64,000 nt of DNA. Source: Sipunculus nudus (taxonomy: Eukaryota > Annelida > Sipuncula > Golfingiida > Sipunculidae). Numbering within the stretch: the stretch's first letter is position 1; each line of letters starts with the position of its first letter. The translations under genes were made by a program, and so were the position numbers. Of the stretch, positions 50,601 through 63,101 are shown piece by piece. The notes beneath the pieces were generated by a model, which made no database searches, was not told where the DNA came from, and was given only the letters and a program-made list of their open reading frames with translations. Where the stretch lies: NCBI GenBank assembly GCA_026874595.1, contig CM049317.1, positions 17,035,382 through 17,099,381 of the forward strand, in the 5' to 3' direction.

Positions 50601-53452
50601 ATCTTAAGTTAGTATCCTTGCCTGATATGTACAACTGACACCCTTATATTCAGAATGGAACCCAAAACTAATTAAAACCTACTGGCATGACAATATTTAT
50701 TTTCCTGAGAGATACCTGTATCTTAATATTTTTTAAATAGATAATCGCCTCCATTTTTTAGCTGTTTTATCTAACCCTCAATCTAAGAATGTACGTCTGA
50801 AGTGTTCCATTTCATAATGGGAAGAGAGGACGGGTAACATTCGGTTCCTGTCATGCTATTTTGTATCCTGGTGTGTACGAAACCTGCGGTCCTGGGTGTG
50901 TAATTATACCCACTGCTGGGTCATATCACCAAGGAAATCCTGAAGGCGGACTCTTTTGTTAGTGATTAGGTTGTAGGACACAGCTTTCAAATTAAGCCAC
51001 CAAAGCGCTCCTCCCGGATGGGGCCCGATCGTGAGAAACCTCACCGCTCTTCGACTCAGATTTGAACTCATGACCTCCCATCTTTGTACTACCCTTAGTC
51101 CATAAAACTACTTTAAGATCAAGATACATATCTAACGGCGCATTTGCAAATTAACAAAAAGCATAAAATTCTTGTTGTTCCTACAAATATTTTGAGCAAT
51201 CTTCCGTACACTCTATCTATATTTATATAATAAACAAAAGATGATTAACTTGCCAATTCACAAGTTTATCAATATTTTTTTTAAAATATTACACTATGAA
51301 GTAATGAACACTAATCGCGCAGTGTGCTAAAATGTGGAATTCATATTGTTGTCTCATCTCATATATATTTTACTACGGTTTTTCATCTTTTCAGTCTCTT
51401 CTATTTGCTTTTAGTGTAAAGCGTTTATAGCAATTGGATTTTATACACTGTGTTAAAGATATGTATTATTCTTATTATTCTTCTTCTTATAATTACTATT
51501 ATTATTACTCTCTTTCAAACGCAGTGTGTCAGCCTTGTCGTTCCTGGGACTGCCATCGTCTGGATGGCGGAACTTGTCTGCGCATACGCTGTGGGCTTCA
51601 TAACTGGTTTCAAGCAAGAGAGGTGTGCTGGGAGATGGGTGGTCATCTGTTGGACGTAGAAAGCTGGAGTGGTGTTACCTTGACAACAATTAAGAACCAA
51701 CAACAGATCGGTCCCTGCAATGAATTCTGGCTTGCACAGCATAAGTTGGAATGGGTCATTGAAGGTGAGTCTTAGTACCATTTTGAGATGATGAGCTATT
51801 TATGTTAATAATCTGAAGATTTGCAACACCAAAAGAGAGGTCTTTATTGTATAGTTGACCTCCAATGAGGTTTTACTATTTACGTTGGGGGGAAGGGGTT
51901 CTAGCCCGGGACGGGGGGGGGGGGGGTAATGAGAAAATAGTCCAAGTCCAAAAAATTCTGAAACCGAAACCTGTAGAGGACACATGTTTATCGAACTGAC
52001 ATATTGTTTCATACCAAAGTGAAAATAGTTCCAACAACACGAAGAATCCTTCAAATGCAGTTATTTTAATGTTTACATAAGACGTATCTCTGAGAAATTT
52101 GAAGAGAATAAATCACACAAGTTTCTATTGTAATGTGCATACTCTTTTATCATTTTCCTCCGTTTAATTTTGTGATCCAAATTCTTATTAAATAAGCTTT
52201 AATTTCGTTCACCTGATTACACAGTGACTCTTGGTATGACTTCCAATATGGACGCTTTATAGGGCAATACCTTAATTTATAGGCATGTTGGTTATAGAAG
52301 TGATGTAGTATTGCTATGTCTGACTGGATCAGTTACTCAGTGTTCTGAGGAAAGGTTATTTGTTTATAGGGAATTTCAAAGGTATTCAGTTTGGGGTAAA
52401 CGTGGCCTAGTCGCCTGTTATAGATTTGTTTATTTTTTAACTTATTAGATGTATTGATTTATGTCATCAAGACTGACTAACCTTTTAACCCTTTCGATTG
52501 TTGTTTATGGTTTTAGGGTCCTCCAGCCATGCAGACGCCCGTATACCACCCATCACCAACTGGCACCCAACAACTAGGCAGGAACTGAAGAAAAACTGCG
52601 CGGTTGTCCAGAAATTTGAGAACGTGTGGTGGTGGGCTTTCAGCAACTGTTACGAAAAACATCACGTTGTCTGTGTGAACGGTAAGATTTGACACCTCGT
52701 CAGTACCGATACACATAAATTAAGAAAAACGCTCAAAAGTTTAATGTCAGTATTATATTTACAGTGCAGTAGTTACCATATGAAAAGCGCTTTGTCATTT
52801 AAGATAATATTATGCTTTTTCAAATAAGTTCACATCAGGAGAAAAATTACTGTTTTTTTTTTTATTTTTCGAATCTCAGCCTAAGCGGTGAGATTTTTCA
52901 CCGTCGGCCCCGGCCAAGGGTGGGCGTTCTGCAGGCTTAATGGGACGGCCGTGTTTCACTCATGAACGAGGGCGCCTTTCTGGGGTTCCTCGATGTAATG
53001 ACCAGTAATGCAGTAGTCACCGGGCCTGGTTGATGCCAGGATATAAAATCAGTGGATGCCTGTGATTCTCATAGTCCCAAAAATCAGTTGTAAACCTTAG
53101 TACTAGTGATGAGTGAAACTGTTAAGTGTTCATTTGTTTCTCAGAGTCTGCCTTCACGACAAAAGAGATCATCACAAGACCGGAAAACTCGGAGAAGAAA
53201 ACCGAAACAAGTTCAAAGCAGACAGGTCGGTATGTGCTCTATGTGTATGTTTGGGAGGGGAGGCATGTGCTGGACTCCAAAAAACTCTTTCACATTGTTG
53301 TGTGTACTTTGAACGCGTGGCACTTGTTGATCAATTAGAACTAGATGTGCCCATTCCATAGTGTGTGTGTGTGTGAGAACCTATGTCAACTGTAACAGTA
53401 TTGCCTCCGATTCTTCTCTAGACTAGCTCCTTATTTCCTTCATGTATAACTC

Positions 53453-53514
<62 letters not shown>

Positions 53515-54739
53515 TGTATATATATATACATATATATCCCTTTCCTAATGATGAATATTATTATAAAATTGTCAAAAAATCTGATATCTGATTACTTTAA
53601 AAAAAAATGAAACTGTCAACCAATTTTCATTTCTGTACACTTTATCTGAAACGATTTATACAGTCTAAATTCTGAATCTGCCATGTGATAATAAAGAAAC
53701 TTGAGATGAAAAAAATATCATGCATCTTTGACCTATGATTAATACATTGATTTTTAACTAACTCGTTTCTACACAATCCCATTTTTTATTAATGCTCTGA
53801 CAAATGTTTTTTTATGCTTTGTGCATTAACGATGTACTAAATAAAGAATTTCTCCGCTTATTCTTTGCAGAATCTGATATTATCTCGGATCACCTTCTCA
53901 ACTGTTTCATACAATAATATGTACACCCACATACCCACACATTTTTATATTTAATGTCTTGACACGTGAGCTTTTGCCATGCAGGTTTTCTTCCAGCCAA
54001 CCCCACACCATCTGTATATCCTGGCTACGTTTCTGTATGTAATGTAGTTTTCTTGACAGAGAATTATTGCATTTTACAAGGTCAAGTTTACTTGTCACAT
54101 ACAAAACAGCCTTAATTGGCAGCTACTGATTGGATGATGTCATGTAAACACTCTACAAATTATAACCAGCTTATATAAAGATAGCTACTCATGTAGGGAC
54201 ACATCATATCTGCCAGATAATTTTAAAGAGATTAAAAAGTTATGAAACATAAACAATGAGTCACATATAAAACAGTTTAAAGATACTTTTAGAGTTTAAA
54301 AAATTGAATAAATTCTTTAGCATCCCTCTAACACAACTCCAAATTCATGAAGAAACTGGCTTCCCGAAAATATAGGATGATATATTGTTAAATCACGTAA
54401 ATATCAATCTCGGAACCTGGGTACCCTGAAAACCACGCAAAAATCACACCTCTAACACTGGCAAATAAATAATTTTGCGGAATAGCGAACCGGACCTGGG
54501 TATTTTTATGCTATTTGCCAAATAGGATTTGCTTTAAATATTTGGCAGGTATGAGCGGTTTGTAATTCTGTTATTTAAAACCAATCGTTTGTATGACAGT
54601 CTGACCATGGTTACTTAGTTTGGCACCTGGTTGATACTGGCATTGATTAAAACCATGTGATTTCATAGTTAGATAACATGTTTGTTCAGTATAGGCGGGG
54701 CTGTTCATAACTTCGATTTACCTTGTTCAAAGATACATG

Positions 54740-54791
<52 letters not shown>

Positions 54792-57700
54792 CATAATGTT
54801 AGGAATGCATACATTGAATATATGTATTCATAATGTTAGAAATACGTTAGTATTCATGATGATAGCCATTTAATGATAATTATACTTATTACAGTGAAAT
54901 GTGCATAGTAACATTGTTAAAGTCATGCGGATTTCGATAATCATTTTGCCCATTAGTGGAACCTGCCTGAAAGACCATCTTACTAATGAGACCACCTGCC
55001 TATTGAGACCACCCTGGGGTGAACTGAAAGCATCCTCATTTGTCATAACTGAGCTGTCTAATGAAGACAACCTGGGAATTAAGACCACCCTTAATAGAAC
55101 CGAAATCATTCTCAATGGTCATGACTGACCTGTCTCATATGACCATGCGTGAATTAAGACCACATTTTGCCAGTCCCATGGGTGGTCTTATTACACAGGT
55201 TACACTGTATACGATTATATAATTACGACGGTTGTCCTGCGGTAATGTTAGTAGTCATAACAGTCTTGAGTTCATATTGAGAGATTAACCACTATACTCA
55301 TTACGATGATAGTGAGCAGATAATATATTTATGTAAGCATATGTTCCTGGTACTTTTCTTTAATATTGTTTAGAATTAAAGCAAAATTTAGATATTCATA
55401 TGTTCCCGGTGATTATATGAGGAAAGTGAAAGTCATATATTTATGAAAGCTTTCCTGTGATGATATACTGTTGTTATGTTGGTCAGATGCTTAATCATAA
55501 ATGTGTATCTTTGTCATGTTATTGTATGATCAGTCGCCTGTATGACTGGGATGGATGACATGCTGCCTTTACACAGTAATGATAACAACATAAATTGTCG
55601 TACCACGCAGTGATAGTATCAGTGACGGTATAAAGTAATGTTGATGGTTCTCATCTCACGCTTGTGATTATCTGCCATGGTTTTACATTTATAAATAGTC
55701 CCGTGTTTGATACATCACCAGATAGCCCCTGTCACACTTTCCTGGTTTTGCGTCCAGGTTTTCCCCGGCCCTTCCCGGTGCACTTCCGCTATGGTCGACC
55801 ACGTGTTTGATTCTAAACCGGGATGAATTCTGTACTGACGGTCCTTGTATGGCTTAAACATAAGTCACAACCGGGATACGGTCTCCGTACGGCGGATGTT
55901 GTGGGGTATACGACGTAGTCACAACCGTGCGTTTTTCCAAGGGCGCAGGGACTCCGCAACGTCGGAAACTGACATTAGCGCATCGTTAATTTGATGCGGC
56001 GGCCGCGCGTCAGGCAGCCACGTACGGGCTCCGTACGGGCACCGTACGGTAAACGTACGGATGTCGTTGTATGATCGTACGATTTTTACGTCTACATGGC
56101 CACCCGAGAGACGTAAGGTGTACCTGCGGGTATTTGCTTCTTCCGCAAGGTTAGCTGACTATATACCGTGCGAATTCCTTTGGTATGAGGAAGAAACCTT
56201 GCCGTTCCTGCACGTTGGCCGCATTATTCTGCGGTTTCAAGAACCGAACGGTGATCTACGGTGTGCGGTGACCGCAGCGGGTAGCTACGTTTTGCGACGT
56301 TTTATTAGGGTTCGGGAGAATTTAAGTTGGATGTCAGGATGGTCTCCTACGGTTAGAAAATCTGACGATGTGACATATTGAAAAAAATCGCAACTTTATA
56401 AATGCCAGCACCAGCAACCTTTTCTTCAATTCTTGATTAATAACAGGATAACTTCCATTGACCTGCTGAAGAGGTCATGAGGTCCCATTTCACCTTTGTC
56501 TCTTTTTTTCAGAGTATATTTAATCGCGCAGTTGACCTCCGTTTGTAGAGTTGTAAAAGGTAAATGCACTGTTGTAATTTTATAGATGCCGATCTAAAAT
56601 AAAAAGTGTTCTTCGTGTCACAGCACAGAAACTCCCTTCATGTCCATGAGTAAAAATTTAATTTTCATCGCCCATTCATATCAAGGCCAAGCACCATATT
56701 ATTGGTCTGGTGCAAGTTTATATATTGTTTTTCTGAATTAATTATATATACATAATTAATTATTGCTATATTTACATTCATAATACATTTTTATTATCCA
56801 TTTAATTAAGCCCTCTATGCAAATTCAAGATCAACTGGTAATGGTTCGAACTTCATATATTAAAAGAACTCCGTTCCTTTATACCCCGATCTCTTGACCA
56901 TCAATTACTTTATAAACAGGCCCTGTAGGCCTAATTTGATAAATTCTGACGTAAAAGAGACGCCGTTTTTAACTCTCAGCCTTGAGACACCGAACGCCTT
57001 TTCCTTTTGCTCTGTTCCTGCTGATAACCTGTTACACCTCGATTAACTGCCTGAGACGGGTTATTGGAGCTACATTCTTGGTTTTTCCATTAAAGGCTTG
57101 TAAAAATCTAGTTGAGTGTTTTAAACAGCTTAAACGTCGAACTGCACTGAAATGGCAAATGCTTGATTTCTCATAGGCGCCGTGCGGTCGTCGGGGTGAG
57201 CCGTGTGGGCGCCGGTAAGCACCGTAGTGGACCCGAGCAAACTGTGTAGTGGTTAAACCTATTGATGCCGCACTAGCACCCTGCCAGAGCCGGGATGACC
57301 GTACTAGCTACCTACTGGCGCGCTGTTTGGACCCAATTTAAACGGGGTTTAAATCGGCATAAAAGTACTATAACGCTATACTGGAACCTTAAATAGCTCA
57401 TAGGAGGACCCTAGTAAAGCCATAGAAGGACCGTAAGTGTACAGAATTCTTCCCGGTATTAGGGTCAACACCGTGGTCGACCGCAGGAGAAATGCATCGG
57501 GATGCGCCGGGGCAAACTTGGACGCAAAACCGGTTATGTGTGACAGGGTCCTATGGGAAAATAACACATCACAGGTACGCAGACCCCCGCCACACATAGA
57601 TAATGTGTTTTGGATGGATTGTGTACATACTGATAAAGCACTGCCGTTTTAGTGTATTGAAAAGTCGTACACACACATATACACCCACACATACAGAAGG

Positions 57701-59146
57701 GATGGGGATATACCCCCCCCCCCCACACACACACACACTTTTTTGAAAGGGGGAATGGTCAATGTAATTATCCTCCTGCTATTAAGAGAACAATATTTAT
57801 AAATTAGAAATAAACTATATTGATAAATAGAATTATAGCTTTTGGTTCAATTTCTGGGTTAAAAATGACACATTATACCTCTAAACCTTGTTTAGAATTA
57901 ACCTAAACTAGAAACGTGTTATCATATTTTTTAAAACCTTAAACTTAATTTCTGATATATATTAAATGAGTCACACAGACAGAAAAAGCTTTAATACGCT
58001 TAACACTGTTTTTTTTTCGTATATGTTGTTTTCTTTCCTATACTTTTGCACCACGCATGCAAGAGTTACGTGTGAAATTTACCAACACTTCCTGCATTCT
58101 TCCTAGCTGTGCCAGGGTGTGAAGCCCCCCCCCCTTATTTTTTCTTAAGATTCTATATCCACCCTTGAGTGAGATGTAGATTTATAGAGTGATATTTAAA
58201 ATCCACTGTGCTGCAATTAAAGATTACCCCCCCCCCCTACACACACACATGCACACACACACTATCACACACGCGCACCCACACACACACAAACACACCA
58301 GCATTAGTGTTCAGTGGTTACATACAAAAAAGGGGCAATTATTTAGCGTATATCATGATCTTCCATCATATATTTCGGAGAAGGGGACGGAGGGGTAATA
58401 TATTAAGAAGCATAGGACGCCTGCGAAGCACAGGCTACACATCGGTAAATACAAATATGGTAATTATTTATAATTAGAAGGGGATATATAGCTTATATAC
58501 AATCGTTTTTTATGAGCTTGTTGTTAGCATGCCAACCACAGTAGCAGTTTCTATTTTTTATCGTGTACGATGAATATAAAGAGGAATTAATGCTCCGCCT
58601 TCTTTAGGCTTCATGTTCCCGATGTTAAAATTTCGCGATGTTCACTTCTTCAGTGTTTTGCGGTTTCCCAATATAGTAACCTACACAGAGTATATCCATT
58701 TTTGTATGAATTAATTATATTAAAGGGGCCTAATCACCAACCTGACCTCTATAAACTAAAGGAACATTCAACAAGTATTTGATAGATTTAACATAATTAT
58801 TTTTAATAGAATAATTTTATTTACGGCTACCACACAAGATTTGTTATTATGTATATCTCAACCATTTGCTTTTCAACCTCCCTTCAAGGATTGGGCTTCT
58901 TATTTAAGAAGGTATTATGTTTGCCATAGTTTCCCTTTCGCGAATATTAATCTTGCCTTAGGAGAAATTACACACTATATCTGTCTATGTAATATAATAT
59001 GTTTTTCTCTTTTTCATGCAGATATACTTAAGAGCAGCACCCGGGTGATGACATTTGAACCTGGACGTGAAATGGCCAAGCAAGGTGAGATCAGGGATTT
59101 TGGATACATTCACACACACCCTACAAACACATCCTTATCACACCGA

Positions 59147-59205
<59 letters not shown>

Positions 59206-59249
59206 TGTGTATATGGTGTATTTAATTAAGGTTTCTAATAAATAAATAA

Positions 59250-59292
<43 letters not shown>

Positions 59293-60750
59293 GAGAGAGA
59301 GAGATCTGAGGTCTACAACTGATCTAAGAATAAACCTTGGAAACCCCAGTACATAATACAACAGGTTCAGGCAGAGATCTGTATTAGACGTAAACTTCTA
59401 AGGGTCAAAGGAATAAATTTTACACATTAAACTCCAGAGGGCGATGTTTAAGAGTTACAGCGATTTATGTGAACGTCACTAACGTGTGCAAAACCTGTGC
59501 ATTACCTGGAATAAAACAATATTTTCCAAATCTACATTAAAAAGCAAATTAAGGGCTTCCCAGTATTTTCTAAGCCGCACTGCATAACGTCAGCTTGTTT
59601 CTACTGTAATAGTTATTGGTAGCTACCCAGGAAGCTGAAAAAAATTTCCTTAGTTTCCATTATTGTATGAATATTAAAACGGATACTGTATCGGCAAAAT
59701 AAATTGCATCATCATTAACATTTTCTGGTACGTCGTAAAGTTATTATATGTAGTATAATTTTTCATAGGGAACGTATATTTTTTAATATAAATATCTACT
59801 TCCTTAATTCTAACACCATGGTGTACTCCTTAATTCTGTACTGCTATCATTGGGACTATTATTTTACTAGCTTGTTGAAACTTGGCAGATATTAACACGT
59901 CGACAAGAAAAGCGGCAGATGAGCTAGTAAACAAATTTGGAATACGGAAGTGTGGATACAGTAAACCGTATGTCACGAGTCTGAACATCAGCAAGACCAT
60001 GCTCTCAAGCCTTAGTTGAGCACGCCTTGATGGTAATCGAATCTTGGGGTTGGAGGGACAGTTTGTTTGATAAGCATAGTCAGCTATCTGTAGGCTAAAT
60101 CGGATTTAATTAAATTGGGCAATAAACTTGGTGGTTCAACATCATAAGCGGGTGAAAACAGGCCAAGGAAATTTGCATGAAAGCAGCCAAGACTTAATAC
60201 CATCGACCCACAAGCTGTTGTTTATGCTATATAATACTTTCGGTGTAATGGTGGCCCGTTCCGCCCCTGTAAAAAGTTCATTGATAATTTAAGGGGTTAT
60301 TAATTTCCAAAATTATTTAATCTGAGCTGTCTTACTTACGTGTATAGGGACAATAATATTTGTTCTTATATATTCATTTACATTAGTTTTAGTGTCTTTA
60401 AATGCGGAGCCAGGCAGGTCAGCAGTTGATTAACATACAACTAAACAACTAGGATCTCGACCTGTAAGATGTCTTTTTATGAATTATGCAATTCGATGTT
60501 TTATGGTAACAAAGTCCGGAGAAAACCAGCGACTAAATCCGTTCAACAAAGGAGTTCCTATGTGATTTAATGGTCAAACTGCCTTTTATAGCTGTGTTTG
60601 CGTCAGTCCTGCTTTGTTGGCCATATACACAAAACACTGAACGCCAGGGTCTGTGTGTCACTTCCCTAATTACTGTTGACGTAAACTTGTTAATGTCAGC
60701 CTTTTAGACAAGTGTATACCTTATAATTATACTCATCATTAGTTAATCAA

Positions 60751-60793
<43 letters not shown>

Positions 60794-62876
60794 CGTATTT
60801 CACCAAATAAGCGCCCTTATTATTTGCAGAAGCGAAAACTGATCATTTATAGCAATTTCAAACCGTGTTTGAGTCATCAATAATCATATCAGGTACATGA
60901 TCTTGAGCTCATGGTGATCATGAATAAAAGACTTGAATTCGAGAGGTCGTTGGATTCCTGCATCTATAACTAGTGTGTTGTCTTGTCGACTTGTTAGCGA
61001 CATATATCATCAATTTGGATTCCGAAATGTTATTTGAGGGGCTCCATGGAGGACACTCCCAAATTTATATCTCGTATAAAAACATACCCCTCATTAAACA
61101 TAACAATTCTTTTTAAAAACTTTAACAACAAACTAATTCAATTCAATTTTTTTTCAGTTTGAAAATACTCTAACAAGTAAATTCATATAACAAAGGAATT
61201 CATATAATAACCAGATTGAAACTAAGAAAGTTTGACATCCAAAGGGTAACAGATCAGTTACACATGACAGGTGCAAGTGAAATAAACATAAGTGATATAA
61301 TCCATAATATGCATAGATGTGAAATTCACTGCAGATTCGAAATGTAGTATTAACTACTGTAGCAGAGAAATACAAAAATAAGAATTTTTCTTTCATTTGA
61401 TATTAATATCATTTTCCAACAAGTATTGTCTTGAACTAGTTTAAAATGAGATGAGTGAAATTTTTTTTATATTTTATATTTTTATACTTAATGTTTGTGA
61501 TAGTAAATTTCATAACGTAATCACCTCTGTTACGCAAAAATCTGCTGACCGCAGCATATAATTTTGTCTTGTGTGCATGAAGTTGTGCCTGCTGCCGGGT
61601 GAAATATTAATACAAACCTTTGTTATTAATAAATAGCCTATCAAATATATCAGGAAGCTGTTAATTATAATATTTAAACAACATTTAAAGAACACTACAC
61701 ATACGTTTATTTAATTATCTCTAGAATCTAGTTAAAATAAAACCGTCCTTCAATAATTTATTATACATGTTCATTAGTGATCAGAAAAGCCACTTACTTG
61801 TACTATATATGTTATATATTATAACAGACAAGGAAATGCAGAACAGTACCCAGAGCAAAAATTACCTCTGGTGGTACATCGGCGGAGGTGCACTTGGGCT
61901 CCTTCTATTGGTGTCTGTCATCGCCAATGTAATCTGCATTCGACGAGGACGCTGTGTGATCAAGGCGTAAGTATTGATACTTATAAATGATCTTGTTTAA
62001 TTATTATTAAATGTGGAAATGGCAGGTCGTTATATGGGAATTAATTTTCATCCAAGATTTATTTACCTGGGGTGTGTTGCAATAAGGTGACTTAATTCAT
62101 GGCAGCTGCGTGTCACTATCGTAACCATTATGACATCACAATTGTAACAATGGTATTTAGGCCAGCTACTGTGCTTAAGTCCAGTATAATATTATTGTAA
62201 CAGGCCCCTTAAACTTATTACCGTTCTGGAACATACACCTGGTCAGGATAGCCTAATGACAAATATATATATATATATGTATGAATATATAAATACTCGA
62301 TTTTAGAAGTGCAGTTTTCTTTACAGAACATGAAAGGCTCTTTTAAAATTAAAGATTAAACTGTTTTAAACGTCAACACAAAAAAGTTCATATTTGGTGC
62401 AAGACCTTTTAAGATCAGAAAGAGTCTCAGGGACAGGAAACGACTCATTGATCAGTCCATGTAGATTATTGAAATGCGTGTTTTTATGCCTGCAGAATAT
62501 CCAGTATGCTATAAATGAGACGCATGACAGATAGCAATATTTTATCTAGATAACATGAATCGTTATTCTTGATAAATCAGTAATATACCACGACAGTGAT
62601 CCGTTGAACGTGATTAAGGAACTTTTTAATTTTCCCATTTGTATGTCTACTCTGTTTCATCAACCTTGTTCACCTAACCCTTCCATATATAATTTATTTC
62701 TTTAGCGAATAAAATGTAGCTGCTATCACATTAGATAATGTTGCAATTTAGGATAATTTAGTTAAATATTATATAAATGTATTTATTTTGCCATGCCTTG
62801 GTGTTATTGACCTGTCAAGTTAAGAGGTCATATCTGTTTATTCCTGTTGTTCAGGCGAGAAGGGTGTGTGACGTAA
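47667..62876 (+). CDS. Gene C: type I membrane protein with two tandem C-type lectin-like domains
   Basis: Nine exons: 47667-47760, 48362-48550, 50115-50225, 51525-51764, 52517-52681, 53145-53225, 59022-59084, 61828-61966 and 62855-62876 (1104 nt, 367 aa). All junctions are phase 1 except the last (phase 2). Residues 1-29 are a signal peptide with a hydrophobic core at 9-23. Residues 33-131 form lectin-like domain 1 (DAKRYCQKKG, YWLGV, then NNKSC, VDC and AFCK). Residues 132-266 form domain 2, with an N-terminal Cys-rich extension, NWFQAREVCWEMGGHLL, KKNC and SNCYEKHHVVC. All four core cysteines are present in each, but there is no EPN/QPD or WND, so classical calcium-dependent sugar binding is unlikely. 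Residues 267-315 are a Ser/Thr/Lys stalk; about 328-351 (LWWYIGGGALGLLLLVSVIA) is the membrane helix, then RRGRC. Exon 8 is followed by TAA at 61968-61970 if unspliced (361 aa). Exon 6 donor GTCGGT is weak; the final exon is least certain. Likely a cell-surface recognition receptor or adhesion protein (inference). Confidence 0.82.
48694..48962 (-). mobile_element. tRNA-derived SINE in gene C intron 2
   Basis: On the minus strand it starts at 48962 with a tRNA-like head (box-A-like TGGTTTACGGGTTGAGCACA, box-B-like GTGAGTTCGAATC) and runs through a body to GGATATAAGG at the left. It is the best-preserved copy; relatives lie at 33641, 36160, 50863 and 52867. Confidence 0.8.
49575..49700 (+). mobile_element. 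tRNA-derived SINE, second family
   Basis: Head with box B GGATTCGATCCCC at 49614-49626, followed by TTTCCTCGGGGTTCTCCAG, which resembles the conserved core of Meta-domain SINEs. Head also present at 34525-34580. Confidence 0.55.
50863..51111 (-). mobile_element. tRNA-derived SINE in gene C intron 3
   Basis: Same family as 48694-48962 (TATCCTGGTG, CTGGGTGTGTAAT, and GATTTGAACTCATGACCTCC at the head). Orthologous to 36160-36402. Confidence 0.7.
51909..51926. repeat. G homopolymer
   Basis: An uninterrupted run of G in gene C intron 4 with a homologous G-rich stretch in the pseudogene copy. It is likely polymorphic or error-prone in assembly. Confidence 0.9.
52867..53045 (+). mobile_element. 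tRNA-derived SINE, plus orientation, head-truncated
   Basis: Begins at the box B end (TTCGAATCTCAGCC), then GAGATTTTTCACC, CCAAGGGTGGGCG and ends near CCAGGATATAAA. This is the same family as the minus-strand copies but in the opposite orientation and without the box A half. It lies directly before gene C exon 6. Confidence 0.65.
53450..53538. repeat. (CT)n then (TA)n compound microsatellite
   Basis: About 33 bp of CT repeats followed by about 55 bp of TA repeats broken once by TGCATG. Confidence 0.95.
54742..54789. repeat. (AT)n microsatellite
   Basis: About 48 bp of AT dinucleotides in gene C intron 6. Confidence 0.95.
54957..55208. mobile_element. About 250-bp MITE of the AGTGGAACCTG family
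   Basis: Left end TTAGTGGAACCTGCCTGAAAG is complementary to right end CAGGTTACACTGTA. Internal AAGACCACCC blocks recur in both orientations. It is related to the fragment at 29824 and, more distantly, to the element at 35147-35322. Confidence 0.7.
55725..57551. mobile_element. 1.83-kb DNA transposon with about 130-bp terminal inverted repeats
   Basis: The ends 55725-55856 and 57415-57551 are inverted repeats of roughly 80% identity. Shared blocks in order are CCCTGTCACAC, GGTTTTGCGTCCA, CCCCGG, GGTCGACCAC, GAATTCTGTAC and GGTCCTT.TATGGCTT. TA flanks both sides (55723-55724, 57552-57553), a possible target duplication. The interior is GC-rich compared with its surroundings and has an 8-bp palindrome CCGTACGG three times, with related CGTACGG copies (55885-56060). 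The longest frame (56061-56381, 106 codons) shows no transposase motif, so the copy looks non-autonomous. The superfamily cannot be assigned by eye. Confidence 0.82.
57552..59021. other. Gene C intron 6, remaining part
   Basis: AT-rich intron with C homopolymers (57713-57724, 58126-58134, 58226-58234) and a (CA)n stretch at about 58238-58300. No additional exon was recognised; extra stalk exons cannot be excluded. Confidence 0.4.
59149..59205. repeat. (CA)n then (TA)n compound microsatellite
   Basis: About 37 bp of CA repeats followed by about 20 bp of TA repeats, just after gene C exon 7. Confidence 0.95.
59241..59304. repeat. (AAAT)n, (AT)n, (GA)n compound microsatellite
   Basis: Short AATA repeats run into AT dinucleotides to 59289, then GAGAGA to 59304. 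Confidence 0.95.
60751..60793. repeat. (AT)n microsatellite
   Basis: About 43 bp of AT dinucleotides with one C interruption, in gene C intron 7. Confidence 0.9.
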
Positions 62877-63095
62877 CAAATGTAACATGTAACAAATACC
62901 ATTGTGACGTCATCTCAGTATATCGTAAAATGTATGTAGTTTCAAATCGTCAGCATAAGCATAAAATGTGATAGTGCGAGGTGTCTGTTATGTTTTGAAT
63001 TAATGCTTTTATGTTATTGGGTTTACAATTTGGTGGACTCTTAGTTGAAAAATGCAAACTTTTACAGGATTATACGCCCGTCCTTTGCAAACATA

Positions 63096-63101
63096 AATAA
63101 A
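63096..63101 (+). terminator. Polyadenylation signal AATAAA for gene C
   Basis: Canonical AATAAA about 220 bp after the proposed stop codon, followed by a T-rich stretch (63121-63130). It supports transcription ending here, but other AATAAA motifs in AT-rich DNA are common. Confidence 0.45.

Noticed and set aside
53226-53235. Alternative exon 6 donor GTATGT at 53230
   Set aside because: A better consensus, but it changes the phase and produces a stop soon after joining exon 7; GTCGGT at 53226 keeps the frame. A missing exon could still change this.
54870-55128. Overlapping open frames on both strands
   Set aside because: They lie wholly within the MITE at 54957-55208 and reflect its inverted structure.
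58841-59245. 134-codon frame
   Set aside because: Only 59022-59084 has splice signals and fits gene C; the rest is intron and CA/TA microsatellite.
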